Assembly (NCBI RefSeq): GCF_003254625.1
Contig: NZ_QJRJ01000082.1
Span: 248,001 to 312,000 of the forward strand
DNA from: Flavobacterium ginsenosidimutans
Lineage (GTDB): Bacteria; Bacteroidota; Bacteroidia; Flavobacteriales; Flavobacteriaceae
Reading direction: 5' to 3'
Length of the DNA: 64,000 nt
The notes beneath the pieces were generated by a model. That model was not told the DNA's origin and made no database searches. It saw only the letters and a list, made by a program, of their open reading frames with translations. The position numbers and the translations under genes are program-made. Shown in pieces: positions 18,801-25,388 of the stretch. Each line of letters starts with the position of its first letter. The first letter of the stretch is position 1.

Positions 18801-19071
18801 ATGGAATGATGGTATGTTACAAAGGCTCGATAATATAATAAAAGGAAATTTTAAAGCTACTGAATTTGATTTGAGATATTACACTCATGAAATACAAGAA
18901 TTTAAAAGATATAAAGAATTGGGCTTCGAAAACACACATTATTCAAAAATTCCAGATTATGTATGGGATAATGCACATGCGGCTACTTTAGAAGATTTTC
19001 AATTGTATGAGATTATGGATTATAATGGAAAATTAATACGATCACTTTATCACCCAAATATTCAAAAATGA
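15838..19071 (+). CDS. exported polymorphic-toxin-like carrier protein with FN3 domain and variable C-terminal tip
   Basis: 1077-aa protein with a signal peptide (residues 1-24, ending YSNAQ). Residues about 25-285 form a beta-rich Bacteroidetes surface module, followed by an FN3-like domain (about 285-400, ending MEPETEYEFRVGS), a coiled-coil-forming stretch (about 490-640) and a hydrophobic Gly/Ala-rich stretch (about 755-885). The junction GKYTAKQVEDALEDLQAHPEKY-type segment spans 890-911. Beyond it the roughly 166-residue tip changes character and has THEIQEF and VWDNAHAATLEDF as its most conserved-looking motifs. I do not recognise the tip family; the layout and the overlapping small gene downstream suggest a toxin. 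The stop overlaps the next gene by ATGA. Confidence 0.75.
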   Translation: MKNKIKRYIALVLFITTNFYSNAQLYPVQLTAVFKSPYSVKISDYAGSMDTKMQLLINPTDISINNRQVRLKLYIQGNGLNIQTSDYVQGQKPIFINGGELLTLTNTDISALFRLENLQGINPSQYANGLPEGMYNFCFEMYDYITNQRISQKSCASLYLILNDPPLLNTPQKNEQIAESDFPNIMFTWTPRQINATNVSYKFELKQLLDPTLDPQFAFQMSPVLYEETLFGTALLYNLSMPVLTPGMRYAWRVRAVSTTGLSENAIFKNDGYSEIYWFKYTQKCNAPTFALSEIVSSSTVKITWQGTPDHTKYQVQYRKKAIAETNKRGKTTEKTFEWFSSYSLNNQVLLTNMEPETEYEFRVGSSCTTEADGIQSFTYSNTNTFVIPKKENAIASYNCGIKPNLSITNKTPLNNLIQSETFTAGDFPVTVLELGKEHSPYTGKGYIIVPYLADTKIAVEFKDIVINTDYQLISGVVETSYRSDWDNVADAKELAADFKGLLNQITGLLDKANELENQKISGAVEEEKYNKDWKEIYENLEKANEQYKAIVESYNVSDELKKKLADLNPVFVELASNNYTTAGDQTKENLTKINEKYNELDKLLSDECNDALKNIVAFLATEKVNYLKLAASEVSKNTGKDKTYALSIYDEGNGALKITHYKGWSISNPVQNLFLIETKDPELNKQKITKFWLSYAPNNVDGNAAGIDVVIYFKDPVPDQAEKYCKQNASIAKGISTQAQFADAMEQMVFYGALGLGSVEALGSIKATECISGFTLDVGFQMGINAIVKRFLNENFTAKQLMKEVSIPSAVTSCATAALVNKCGTACAGASGFAVGFSDDVLKQMKSGKSLSDVDVSQSTLNGIKQGILNIVVQKVVTFGISKFSAWRGKYTAKQVEDALEDLQAHPEKYDIDNTAVPIKLSKYGQKLSDIGEILENGLVKGKYSQRVFDPNNAGGIILKLDWKNVQISEEGITIVRKHISRLEHDGWNDGMLQRLDNIIKGNFKATEFDLRYYTHEIQEFKRYKELGFENTHYSKIPDYVWDNAHAATLEDFQLYEIMDYNGKLIRSLYHPNIQK

Positions 19072-19313
19072 AAGTAGAAATAGATGTAGTTTGTTTAAGT
19101 ATTTTAAAAATACTAAATGAAAACCAAGAAGGATTGGGAATCTCAGTGTTGGATAGAAAGCTCTATGATGAACTTGGGTATAGTTTTGGAATTTCATTAA
19201 ATTTTAGAATTGGAGATAAGCTTCAAGAGTTAAAGCAATTGGAAATGATTTCTAAGACTTCTCCATACGAGATTACAATAATAGGAAAAAAGTATTTAGA
19301 AAAGATAAAATAA
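19068..19313 (+). CDS. probable immunity protein, small winged-helix-like
   Basis: 81-aa product whose ATG overlaps the stop of the carrier gene (ATGA), so the two are translationally coupled, as toxin-immunity pairs often are. The pattern LSILKILNENQEG...LQELKQLEMISKTSPYEITIIGKKYLEKI resembles a winged-helix fold (helices, then a short hairpin and YxIT..Gkkyl end). The family is not recognised; the immunity role comes from position only. It is similar to the 86-aa product at 19398. Confidence 0.6.
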   Translation: MKVEIDVVCLSILKILNENQEGLGISVLDRKLYDELGYSFGISLNFRIGDKLQELKQLEMISKTSPYEITIIGKKYLEKIK

Positions 19314-19397
19314 ACATCCTTAAAATATTTTATATGTTTGGTTTGAAATAGAAGTATTCCAAATGCGGACCAAGTATTGAAGAATTATTAAAAGAAT

Positions 19398-19658
19398 ATG
19401 ATTAACAAAGTAGATAGAATAGTTTTATTGATAATAAAAAATGTTGATGAAGGTGAAGGAGCTTCTTTGAAAATGATAAATTCATCTCTAAATATAATTG
19501 CGCGAGATAAGAATTATGAAATTCTGTTCGATAACGAATTTGATTTAAAGTCAAAAATCAATGAGTTTATTAAACTAAAATATATAATTATTAATATAAG
19601 GAACAATTATGAACTAACTGAATTAGGTAAAAAGCAATTAAAATTAAGTATAGATTAG
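19398..19658 (+). CDS. paralogue of the preceding immunity-like gene
   Basis: 86-aa product with the same plan as the gene at 19068: IVLLIIKNVDEGEG, then LKSKINEFIKLKYI and a YELTELGKKQLKL end. It is very AT-rich. It may be the immunity gene of a tip that was displaced, or a second layer of protection. The 84 bp between the two genes hold no gene; a short GPSIEELLKEYD-like reading just before the start may be a remnant. Confidence 0.55.
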   Translation: MINKVDRIVLLIIKNVDEGEGASLKMINSSLNIIARDKNYEILFDNEFDLKSKINEFIKLKYIIINIRNNYELTELGKKQLKLSID

Positions 19659-19704
19659 AGATGTGTTTTTTGTATAAGTAAATTTTTCCTATTGCGAGGA
19701 GGGA

Positions 19705-20229
19705 GGAAAATATACTGCAAAACAGGTTGAGGATGCTTTAGAAGATTTACAGGCTCATCCTGAGAAGTATGGGGTTGAAGGGAATGTGATCGCAAATACG
19801 TTAAAAAAAGTTGCTTTAGGTAGCGAAGATTTAAGTCAATTTGCAGTGCAATTTAGAAAAACATTAAGTGAGCCAAACCATAGAGGGAATGTTGCTGTAT
19901 TTGAATATTTAGATACAAATGGTGTTTTAATAAAAAAAGCTTTTACTACTGAAATAGGAATAGGAACTCATGCTGAACAGATTGCTAAAAATTGGTTTGA
20001 GAAAAATGGTATTTCTAATAATAGTGTGAAAAGAATTTATAGTGAACTGGAACCATGTTCGCTTGAGACATCAAACTGTAAAATAATGTTAGAGAAGAAT
20101 TTCTTTTCTGCGCAAAAATCATTTTCATATGATTATCCAGGGAACAGCACTGCTCCAGCAGAAATTATTGCGAAAAGAAGAGAATCATTAAATCAGAGAT
20201 TTGAAGCTCTTATAAATTTACTTAAATAA
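19705..20229 (+). pseudogene. orphan toxin tip: nucleic-acid deaminase-like module behind a copied junction
   Basis: The frame is open from 19678, after a stop at 19675-19677, to 20229 and has no ATG. Its first 22 codons (19705-19770) copy carrier residues 890-911 exactly at protein level. Then comes a new domain with a deaminase-type zinc site: HAE (His at 19969) and SELEPCSLETSNC, i.e. PC-x6-C, ending in alpha-helical KRRESLNQRFEALINLL. A frameshift relative to the carrier lies upstream of the copied junction (about 19683-19704). A GTG at 19786 is an unlikely start. The structure fits a stored C-terminal toxin tip that becomes active only by recombination into the carrier. Deaminase target (DNA, RNA or nucleotide) cannot be told. 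Confidence 0.75.
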
Positions 20230-20236
20230 TTTACTT

Positions 20237-20731
20237 ATGAATGAGTTTAATGTTGAAACGCATAAAATAAAACTAACTGGAAAAATAAAAAATCAGTTAG
20301 ATAAAAGTTTAATTTATATTATTGAAAATATTGGATTGCCAAAAAAAATAGTTTATTCTAAAATTAATTTTATAGATCCAATTATTGAAGAATCAATTTT
20401 TTGTTTTGGTGAGGCTACTCATCTATCAGATATGAAATTTGGGATTGAACTAAGGACTAATAGAATAATTACATACGGGGGATATAGAGAAAATAGCTTT
20501 TATTCTATTATTAATTCAAATTTAGACAAGTTATTATTATGTTCTTTTATTTATGATTTTGTTATTCGTCGTTTAATATTATCGGAATCATTTGGAGCAT
20601 ATTATGAAAATTGTAACTACGAAAAATATGCTAGTTTATTGAAGGAAATGATATTTGATATAGATAAAGAAGCTGCTGAAAAAGGAGCTTGGGCAAGCTT
20701 GATAAACGAAATGAGTATAGGGGCAATATAA
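20237..20731 (+). CDS. probable immunity protein for the orphan deaminase (SUKH-4-like)
   Basis: 164-aa product starting 7 bp after the deaminase module. Motifs such as CFGEATHLSDMKFGIEL, SFYSIINSNLDKLLLC and a C-terminal Tyr/Leu-rich helix with DIDKEAAEKGAWASL recall SUKH-fold immunity proteins (for example the N-S-x-L segment), but the match is from memory and tentative. Position directly after a toxin domain is the main support. Confidence 0.6.
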   Translation: MNEFNVETHKIKLTGKIKNQLDKSLIYIIENIGLPKKIVYSKINFIDPIIEESIFCFGEATHLSDMKFGIELRTNRIITYGGYRENSFYSIINSNLDKLLLCSFIYDFVIRRLILSESFGAYYENCNYEKYASLLKEMIFDIDKEAAEKGAWASLINEMSIGAI

Positions 20732-20741
20732 TAAAAGTAAA

Positions 20742-20894
20742 ACCCGATTGCGCGGATTTGCAATCCGTGCCCGTAAAGATTGGTTTGTTCCCTTTGTTAA
20801 TCTTAAAAGCACATTAAGTAGTATAACTTTTGTTTCAATGATTTGTTTCGTAGTTCACTGTTGCAGGCACGGATTGCAAATCAGCGCTATAGGG
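20742..20894. repeat. REP-like inverted pair (BIME-like)
   Basis: A 22-nt arm at 20750-20771 (core GGATTTGCAATCCGTGCC) matches the reverse complement of 20866-20887 at 21 of 22 positions. Each arm is itself nearly palindromic. A related single copy lies at 21599-21688. No transposase gene is nearby. Confidence 0.75.
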
Positions 20895-20948
20895 TAAGAT
20901 TAGTGAAATAGTTTTATCTTCTCCTTTTGTAAAAGAAATTAAATAATT

Positions 20949-21185
20949 ATGGAAAGATTTGATTTATGTATTTTAAAACAGAATGTACTAGTTTATGAAG
21001 AAGGAACCTATGCTTTCATTCTTGATATGGACGAGGGAGATGATTATCATTTGGAATTATGGAATTTTGAGAAATTAGATGGGGCGGATATTAATTATTT
21101 AAATAAGGTATATCTTCGCCTCGCAACTAAAGAAGAAATTGAGGAATATCAAATTAAATTTAAAGAATATTGTAATCGTAGCTAA
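20949..21185 (+). CDS. small acidic protein, tandem paralogue A (orphan immunity-like)
   Basis: 78-aa acidic product, MERFDLCILKQNV with EGDDYHLELWNFE and a LRLATKEEIEEYQIKFKEYC end. It is clearly paralogous to the 21333 gene. The family is not recognised. Small acidic tandem genes downstream of a toxin array are typical of orphan immunity genes, which is the only basis for that suggestion. Confidence 0.6.
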   Translation: MERFDLCILKQNVLVYEEGTYAFILDMDEGDDYHLELWNFEKLDGADINYLNKVYLRLATKEEIEEYQIKFKEYCNRS

Positions 21186-21332
21186 GGTTATAGTTAAAAA
21201 AGAAAGCAATTATTAGTCTTCTACTGAATGTTTTGTTAATGTAGTAAATTTTTGGCTTGAGATAAAAAAAGCTCACCAGAGGGGAATTAATTCTTTCAAC
21301 CCCATTTGCTGGATTTGCTAAATAGAAATATT

Positions 21333-21578
21333 ATGAAATTATATGATTTGTGTATTGTTGTAGAACACTTAAAGAAGGAATGGAATGGGCAGTTTGCTAT
21401 TATTATCGAAGATTTTTATCCGGATTATTTTCTAGTTGAGTTATGGACATTTGAGGAGAATAACGAAGTTGAAATGACTTCTCTCTTAACTAATAATTTA
21501 CGATTAGCTACAAAAGAAGAAATGGAAGAGTATCAAATTAAATTTAAAGAATATTGTCGCAATAAAGGTTATAGTTAA
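21333..21578 (+). CDS. small acidic protein, tandem paralogue B (orphan immunity-like)
   Basis: 81-aa product from the ATG at 21333 (MKLYDLCIVVEHL); a longer TTG frame from 21306 is not supported by the paralogue. It shares LVELWTFE and the LRLATKEEMEEYQIKFKEYC end with the gene at 20949. The two are separated by 147 bp without a gene, so they arose by tandem duplication and have diverged most in the middle. Confidence 0.6.
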   Translation: MKLYDLCIVVEHLKKEWNGQFAIIIEDFYPDYFLVELWTFEENNEVEMTSLLTNNLRLATKEEMEEYQIKFKEYCRNKGYS

Positions 21579-21598
21579 ATAAAAAGTAAATATATAAA

Positions 21599-21688
21599 GG
21601 CATTTTAATCTATGTTACTTTTGTTTTAATGATTTGTTTTATGTCTTGCTATTGTGGACACGGATTTCAAATCCGCACTATCGGGTTG
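21599..21688. repeat. second copy of the REP-like element
   Basis: The stretch ending GGACACGGATTTCAAATCCG and the preceding TTTTGTTTTAATGATTTGTT part match 20820-20894. One arm only is present. Confidence 0.6.
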
Positions 21689-21757
21689 ATTTTAAAAGAA
21701 TTAAAATTCAGAAACTTTAAATTCTACTGAAAAAACATTTAATTTATTTGAATAAGT

Positions 21758-22006
21758 ATGGATGAAAGAAATAAATGGTTAAACGCAGTTGAAAAATTTA
21801 GAATTGATATCAATACTAGTATAAAATGCCCACATTGGGATAAAGGATATTTAATAACTAAAGATGTCGCTTTTGATGATAATGAAATAGATAAGGGAGG
21901 AGAAAGATTTATCGAATGTCCAGCATGTGGTAAATTTGAGGTTGTCTTATATAGGATCCATCCAGAAAACTGGTATTCAAAAAATAATGCAAATGACTTA
22001 AGTTAA
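21758..22006 (+). CDS. small protein with a zinc-ribbon-like Cys pattern
   Basis: 82-aa product with CPHWDKGY near residue 23 and CPACGKFE near residue 57, a CPxW...CPxCG arrangement that could bind one zinc with three Cys and a His. Family not recognised. It is the last gene of the toxin island and may be another orphan immunity or accessory gene. A weak hairpin (22036-22069) follows. Confidence 0.55.
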   Translation: MDERNKWLNAVEKFRIDINTSIKCPHWDKGYLITKDVAFDDNEIDKGGERFIECPACGKFEVVLYRIHPENWYSKNNANDLS

Positions 22007-22035
22007 ATATTTAATCCATGTATTCTTTCTGTAAC

Positions 22036-22076
22036 AAACCCTCAATCTTCTTTCAAAGACCAAGGGTTTTAATTTT
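22036..22076 (+). terminator. weak terminator-like hairpin
   Basis: AAACCCT (22036-22042) pairs with AGGGTTT (22063-22069), followed by a T-rich tail. It ends the toxin island and separates it from the convergent 77-aa gene. Confidence 0.45.
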
Positions 22077-22093
22077 TTCAAAAAGAATAAACC

Positions 22094-22327
22094 TTACTCC
22101 AAATCCAGATAAGGATCTAAAATTTCGGCTAGTTCATTGAGCCAATAGAAGCTATCTCCAAGTTTGGCAGCATTCAACTGAATGTTTTCTTGATCGTTTA
22201 GAACGCCCAAAGCGAGGGTTAGATTTACCTGTCTTATGGCTCTTGCCATATCGAGTGGGTCAATTCTGTTGTTGAAGAAATTCATTAGACCGATTTCGGC
22301 TTCTTTTGAAAGGGTTTTGGTACTCAT
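22094..22327 (-). CDS. small conserved-looking helical protein of unknown function
   Basis: 77-aa acidic product, predicted mostly helical (NNRIDPLDMARAIRQVNLTLALG, WLNELAEILDPYLDLE). No family recognised. The notable point is its leader: the sequence around its start is repeated 122 bp upstream in front of a short Trp-rich reading frame with a long stem. Confidence 0.65.
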   Translation of the reverse strand: MSTKTLSKEAEIGLMNFFNNRIDPLDMARAIRQVNLTLALGVLNDQENIQLNAAKLGDSFYWLNELAEILDPYLDLE

Positions 22328-22467
22328 AACTCTGTAATTTAGGAAATATAAAACCCATGTAGCTAAGGTGTCCTACGCTTACAGAAGCGTTACGGTTGTT
22401 TCCAATGCCGCCACCATACCACATGGGCAAGAAGTTTTTTAAGTATCATAATTCTGTAATTTAGGAA
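22325..22467 (-). repeat. duplicated translation-initiation segment
   Basis: 22325-22345 and 22447-22467 are identical at 20 of 21 positions (TTCCTAAATTACAGA then G/A, TTATG on the minus strand). Both copies place an ATG at the same point: one starts the 77-aa gene, the other the Trp-rich peptide. Confidence 0.75.
22346..22449 (-). ncRNA. structured leader with a Trp-rich peptide, attenuator-like
   Basis: On the minus strand an ATG at 22449 opens a 19-codon frame, MILKKLLAHVVWWRHWKQP, stopping at 22390. A hairpin ACGCTT-CTGT-AAGCGT (22375-22390) touches the stop. An outer 9-bp stem (22419-22427 with 22354-22362, one G-U pair) encloses these parts and is followed by TTTTATATTT. The three Trp codons lie just 3' of the 5' arm, so a stalled ribosome would block the stem. 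This fits tryptophan-type attenuation; a conserved structured RNA is the other reading. The remainder of 22450-22628 shows no gene. Confidence 0.5.
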
Positions 22468-22628
22468 GCGCAAATATATTAAAAAAGAAGTTGGTTTAAT
22501 AGTATAAAAAGTAGTATAATTCTTAAATTTTATTTATATGTAACAAACACAAAGTTTTCTTAAAAAACTAAAAATAAAAAAGAGCAACTCAGTACCTTAG
22601 CATCTCTGTATCTTAGAAACTAGAAGAC

Positions 22629-23597
22629 ATGACCATTCAGCAGTTAAAATATATAGTCGCTTTAGACGAAGAACGGCATTTTGCAAGAGCTGCCGAAGTT
22701 TGTATGGTAACGCAGCCCGGACTTACCATTCAGTTAAAAAATCTAGAAGAAGAAATCGGAATTAAGATTTTTGATCGAAATAAAGTGCCGTTGACACCAA
22801 CTGTTTTAGGAATTGAAATTATTAATAAAGCCAAAAAGATACTTCGTGAAGTAGATGAAATTCGTGATTTTGTGATCAATGAAAAAAATCTGCTGGAAGG
22901 AGAGCTGAAACTTGGCATTATTTCCACTTTATCGCCTTATCTGATTCCGCTGTTTATTCAGGCAATGAAAGAAGTGGCGCCAAAAGTACATTTTATTATC
23001 AAAGAAGGTTATACGGGACATTTAATGCGCGATTTAGAAACAGGTGTAATAGACGTTGCGATTATGGCTACGCCAACGGGAAACCCGAATTTAATAGAAC
23101 ATGTTGTTTTTAAAGAACCATTTGTTGCCTATTTAAATCAGACGCATCCGATGGCGAATGATGAATTTTACGAAATGCAGCCCGGCGACAAAACCGAATT
23201 GTTATTATTGCATCACGAATATTGCTACAACGCACAATTATTAGACATCTGCGGACTAAAAACATCAGATAAAATAAAGGAACAATTTACGTACGATATT
23301 AATTCGATAGAAACCTTAAAAAATCTAGTTCGAGCCCATTTAGGATTTGCGATTATTCCTAAACTTTCCACTTTAAACGAATCGGGCGGACTTTTTAAAC
23401 CTTTCAAAGAACCTGTTCCCGTAAGAGAAATAAGTCTAGTAGTTTCTGATTCTTTCTCTAAGAAATTATTACTGGAGAAAATGAATGAAGCAATCTGGAA
23501 CTGCCTTCCCGAATCGCTTAAAAAAGATTTCAATTATAAAAAAATCCGCTGGAACGATTCGCCTTATTTTGTTAAAGCAATAAGTAAGTTGACTTAA
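22629..23597 (+). CDS. oxyR: hydrogen peroxide-inducible LysR-type regulator OxyR
   Basis: 322-aa LysR regulator with N-terminal HTH (MTIQQLKYIVALDEERHFARAAEVCMVTQP region) and substrate-binding domain. The two redox cysteines are Cys199 and Cys208 in EYCYNAQLLDIC, spaced by eight residues and carrying the same numbers as in E. coli OxyR, so peroxide sensing by a disulfide switch is well supported. No katG, dps or ahpC gene is adjacent. OsmC and Ohr lie within 8 kb and are reasonable targets, but no site was identified. Confidence 0.92.
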   Translation: MTIQQLKYIVALDEERHFARAAEVCMVTQPGLTIQLKNLEEEIGIKIFDRNKVPLTPTVLGIEIINKAKKILREVDEIRDFVINEKNLLEGELKLGIISTLSPYLIPLFIQAMKEVAPKVHFIIKEGYTGHLMRDLETGVIDVAIMATPTGNPNLIEHVVFKEPFVAYLNQTHPMANDEFYEMQPGDKTELLLLHHEYCYNAQLLDICGLKTSDKIKEQFTYDINSIETLKNLVRAHLGFAIIPKLSTLNESGGLFKPFKEPVPVREISLVVSDSFSKKLLLEKMNEAIWNCLPESLKKDFNYKKIRWNDSPYFVKAISKLT

Positions 23598-23609
23598 ATT
23601 ACAAAATAA

Positions 23610-23653
23610 AAATTCCAAATTCCAATTACTGTGTAGCTTGGAATTTGGAATTT
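23610..23653. terminator. bidirectional hairpin of the AATTCCAA family
   Basis: AAATTCCAAATTCCAA pairs with TTGGAATTTGGAATTT. A near copy sits at 24630-24675, so this is a dispersed repeat that can serve as a terminator for oxyR. Confidence 0.6.
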
Positions 23654-23665
23654 AGTTATGTTTTT

Positions 23666-23790
23666 GTCATTTCGACGAAGGAGAAATCACACGCGGGTTT
23701 GCGCAATGTTTGTCGCCAATCTTTGTAGAATTTCTAGTGTGATTTGCTTCGCCTGTTCGCTATCGCTCGGGTCTCGTTCCTCGAAATGAC
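23666..23790. repeat. 125-bp MITE-like element, copy 1
   Basis: Begins GTCATTTCGACGAAGGAGAA and ends TCGTTCCTCGAAATGAC, forming terminal inverted repeats. The right half (GATTTGCTTCGCCTGTTCGC, then TATCGCTCG) is shared with 31805-31929, which is also exactly 125 bp. No coding sequence. Confidence 0.8.
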
Positions 23791-23826
23791 AAGCTTATGT
23801 ATGAATTTATAATTAACCATTCACAA

Positions 23827-24588
23827 TTATTTAGATGCTTCAATAATCACATTTGCCACTTTCTGTGGTTGAGAAATAAATACGACGTGGCTACCTTTAA
23901 TTTCAGTGATTTTGGTGTTAGAACGTTTGTACATTGCGTACTGAATACTCGGAACAATACTTTTATCTTCAGTTGCTACGATTCCGTAAGAAGGTTTAGT
24001 TCTCCAAGCGGCTTTAGTTATCGGTGTTAAAAAACCTTGCGCATGAAAAGCACCTTGCGAAGCATACATAAAATCGGCTTGTTCTTTGCTCAAATCTCCT
24101 GCAAAACCAGCGTGAAATTTAGCTTTGTCATAATACGCAATTCCTTTTTCATCTGGAGGCAATACACCATTTTCAGGAGCTGGAGGAGCAGTTTGCAACC
24201 ATTGAACAGAATTTTCGCCATTATCAGGCTGTAAAGCCGCTACATAAACCAAAGCCGCTACTTTAGGGTGATTTCCAGCTTCTGTAATTACTGTTCCTCC
24301 CCAAGAATGTCCAACCAAAATAGTTGGTCCGTCTTGTTTGTCTAAAGCTAAATTTGTGGCTTGAACATCATCTTCCAAAGAACTCAACGGATTCTGAACG
24401 ATGGTTACATTATAGCCTTTTTTAGTCAAAACTTTGTATAAACCTTGCCATCCAGAGCCATCAGCAAATGCACCGTGAACTAATACGACATTTTTAATTT
24501 TAGGATTAGTTTGTGCGTTTACGTTTGTGAATGCTAAACTAAAAATAAGGACTGCGAATGCTAAAAAGCTTTTAAATATTGTTTTCAT
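23827..24588 (-). CDS. exported alpha/beta hydrolase
   Basis: 253-aa hydrolase with signal peptide (MKTIFKSFLAFAVLIFSLAF, cleavage after NVNAQ). Oxyanion motif VVLVHGAFADGSGW, nucleophile elbow GHSWGG (Ser), acid Asp in ATEDKSI and His in KGSHVVF complete a triad. It resembles the EstC/salicylate-esterase-like group; the substrate is unknown. Transcribed convergently with oxyR. Confidence 0.88.
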   Translation of the reverse strand: MKTIFKSFLAFAVLIFSLAFTNVNAQTNPKIKNVVLVHGAFADGSGWQGLYKVLTKKGYNVTIVQNPLSSLEDDVQATNLALDKQDGPTILVGHSWGGTVITEAGNHPKVAALVYVAALQPDNGENSVQWLQTAPPAPENGVLPPDEKGIAYYDKAKFHAGFAGDLSKEQADFMYASQGAFHAQGFLTPITKAAWRTKPSYGIVATEDKSIVPSIQYAMYKRSNTKITEIKGSHVVFISQPQKVANVIIEASK

Positions 24589-24629
24589 TTTATTTAGATT
24601 TTAAATTTGAATAGAAATTTCAATTTTAA

Positions 24630-24675
24630 AAATTCCAAATTCCAATTTTCCATTCAGACTTGGAATTTGGGATTT
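24630..24675. terminator. hairpin between osmC-like gene and hydrolase
   Basis: Second copy of the AATTCCAA palindrome (arms 24630-24645 and 24660-24675, one mismatch), placed just after the osmC-like gene on the minus strand. Confidence 0.55.
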
Positions 24676-24691
24676 TTGTATTGGGATTTAT

Positions 24692-25108
24692 TTAAAGTAA
24701 AGTGATTGATAAAGTAATCTCAGTATTCAGCAATTTAGAAATTGGACAAATTTCTTTTGCTTTTTGAGCGGTTTGCTGAAACTCTTCTGCAGAAATTCCA
24801 GGTACTTTTCCAGTCAATTCTAATTGAATTAAAGTAATAGTTCCGTCTTCAAAAGTTACTTTCGCTGTTGTATCTAAATCTTCTGGAACGAAACCAGCTT
24901 CAGATAATAAAAAGCTTAACTGCATAGTAAAACATCCAGAATGTGCCGCTGCGATTAATTCTTCAGGATTGGTTCCAACACCTTGCTCAAAACGAGTTTT
25001 GAATGATAATTGCGCATTATCTAAAGTTGTGCTTTGTGTACTAATGGTTCCTTTTCCTTCCATTCCTGTACCTTTCCAGTTTGCGTTTGCTCTTCTTGTA
25101 AATTTCAT
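24692..25108 (-). CDS. OsmC-type peroxiredoxin
   Basis: 138-aa thiol peroxidase of the OsmC/Ohr family that reduces organic hydroperoxides. Both catalytic cysteines are visible: AAHSGCFTMQLSFLL and KEICPISKLL. The GTNPEELIAA motif and overall length match OsmC more than Ohr. It has its own promoter at 25171-25201. OxyR control is possible but not shown. Confidence 0.93.
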   Translation of the reverse strand: MKFTRRANANWKGTGMEGKGTISTQSTTLDNAQLSFKTRFEQGVGTNPEELIAAAHSGCFTMQLSFLLSEAGFVPEDLDTTAKVTFEDGTITLIQLELTGKVPGISAEEFQQTAQKAKEICPISKLLNTEITLSITLL

Positions 25109-25170
25109 GATTTCTATTTTTTAAAGTTATTTTTTAAGATGTTCAAATCATTTCTTTGATTTTGATGAAG

Positions 25171-25201
25171 CAAAGGTATAGGGAAGGTGTTTATTAATCA
25201 A
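25171..25201 (-). promoter_or_regulatory. osmC-like gene promoter
   Basis: Minus-strand TTG at 25199-25201 and TACCTTTG at 25171-25178 are 20 nt apart, a good Bacteroidetes promoter; the start codon is 63 nt downstream. Confidence 0.65.
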
Positions 25202-25310
25202 ATTAATAATTTTTTATAGTTATAAAAATAATTTATAATAATTGATTAGATGGAGGTTAGAACACAAAAGACTTTAAATAATAATTTTTCGAAAACGGTC
25301 TTTTGAAAAT

Positions 25311-25388
25311 GAGTGCCCTAGCCCTGATAGTAGCGGCATCCTTTTTCTTGCTTCTTTAGCAAGGAAAAGATATAGCGGATAGCAGGAA
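25311..25388. repeat. dispersed structured element (AGCGGCATCC family), copy 1
   Basis: Contains AGCCCTGAT, AGCGGCATCC, a short hairpin and AAAGATATAGCGGATAGCAGG-like end. The reverse complement of 51335-51407 shows the same order of blocks. It is non-coding and foldable. The rest of 25202-25602 shows no gene. Confidence 0.65.

Noticed and set aside
19786..20229. GTG at 19786 as a true start of the deaminase gene
   Set aside because: The frame is open upstream and encodes the copied carrier junction; starting at the GTG would leave that conserved part unexplained.
20742..22006. Considered as an integron cassette array
   Set aside because: No attC-like sites or integrase; the repeats are simple REP-like palindromes.
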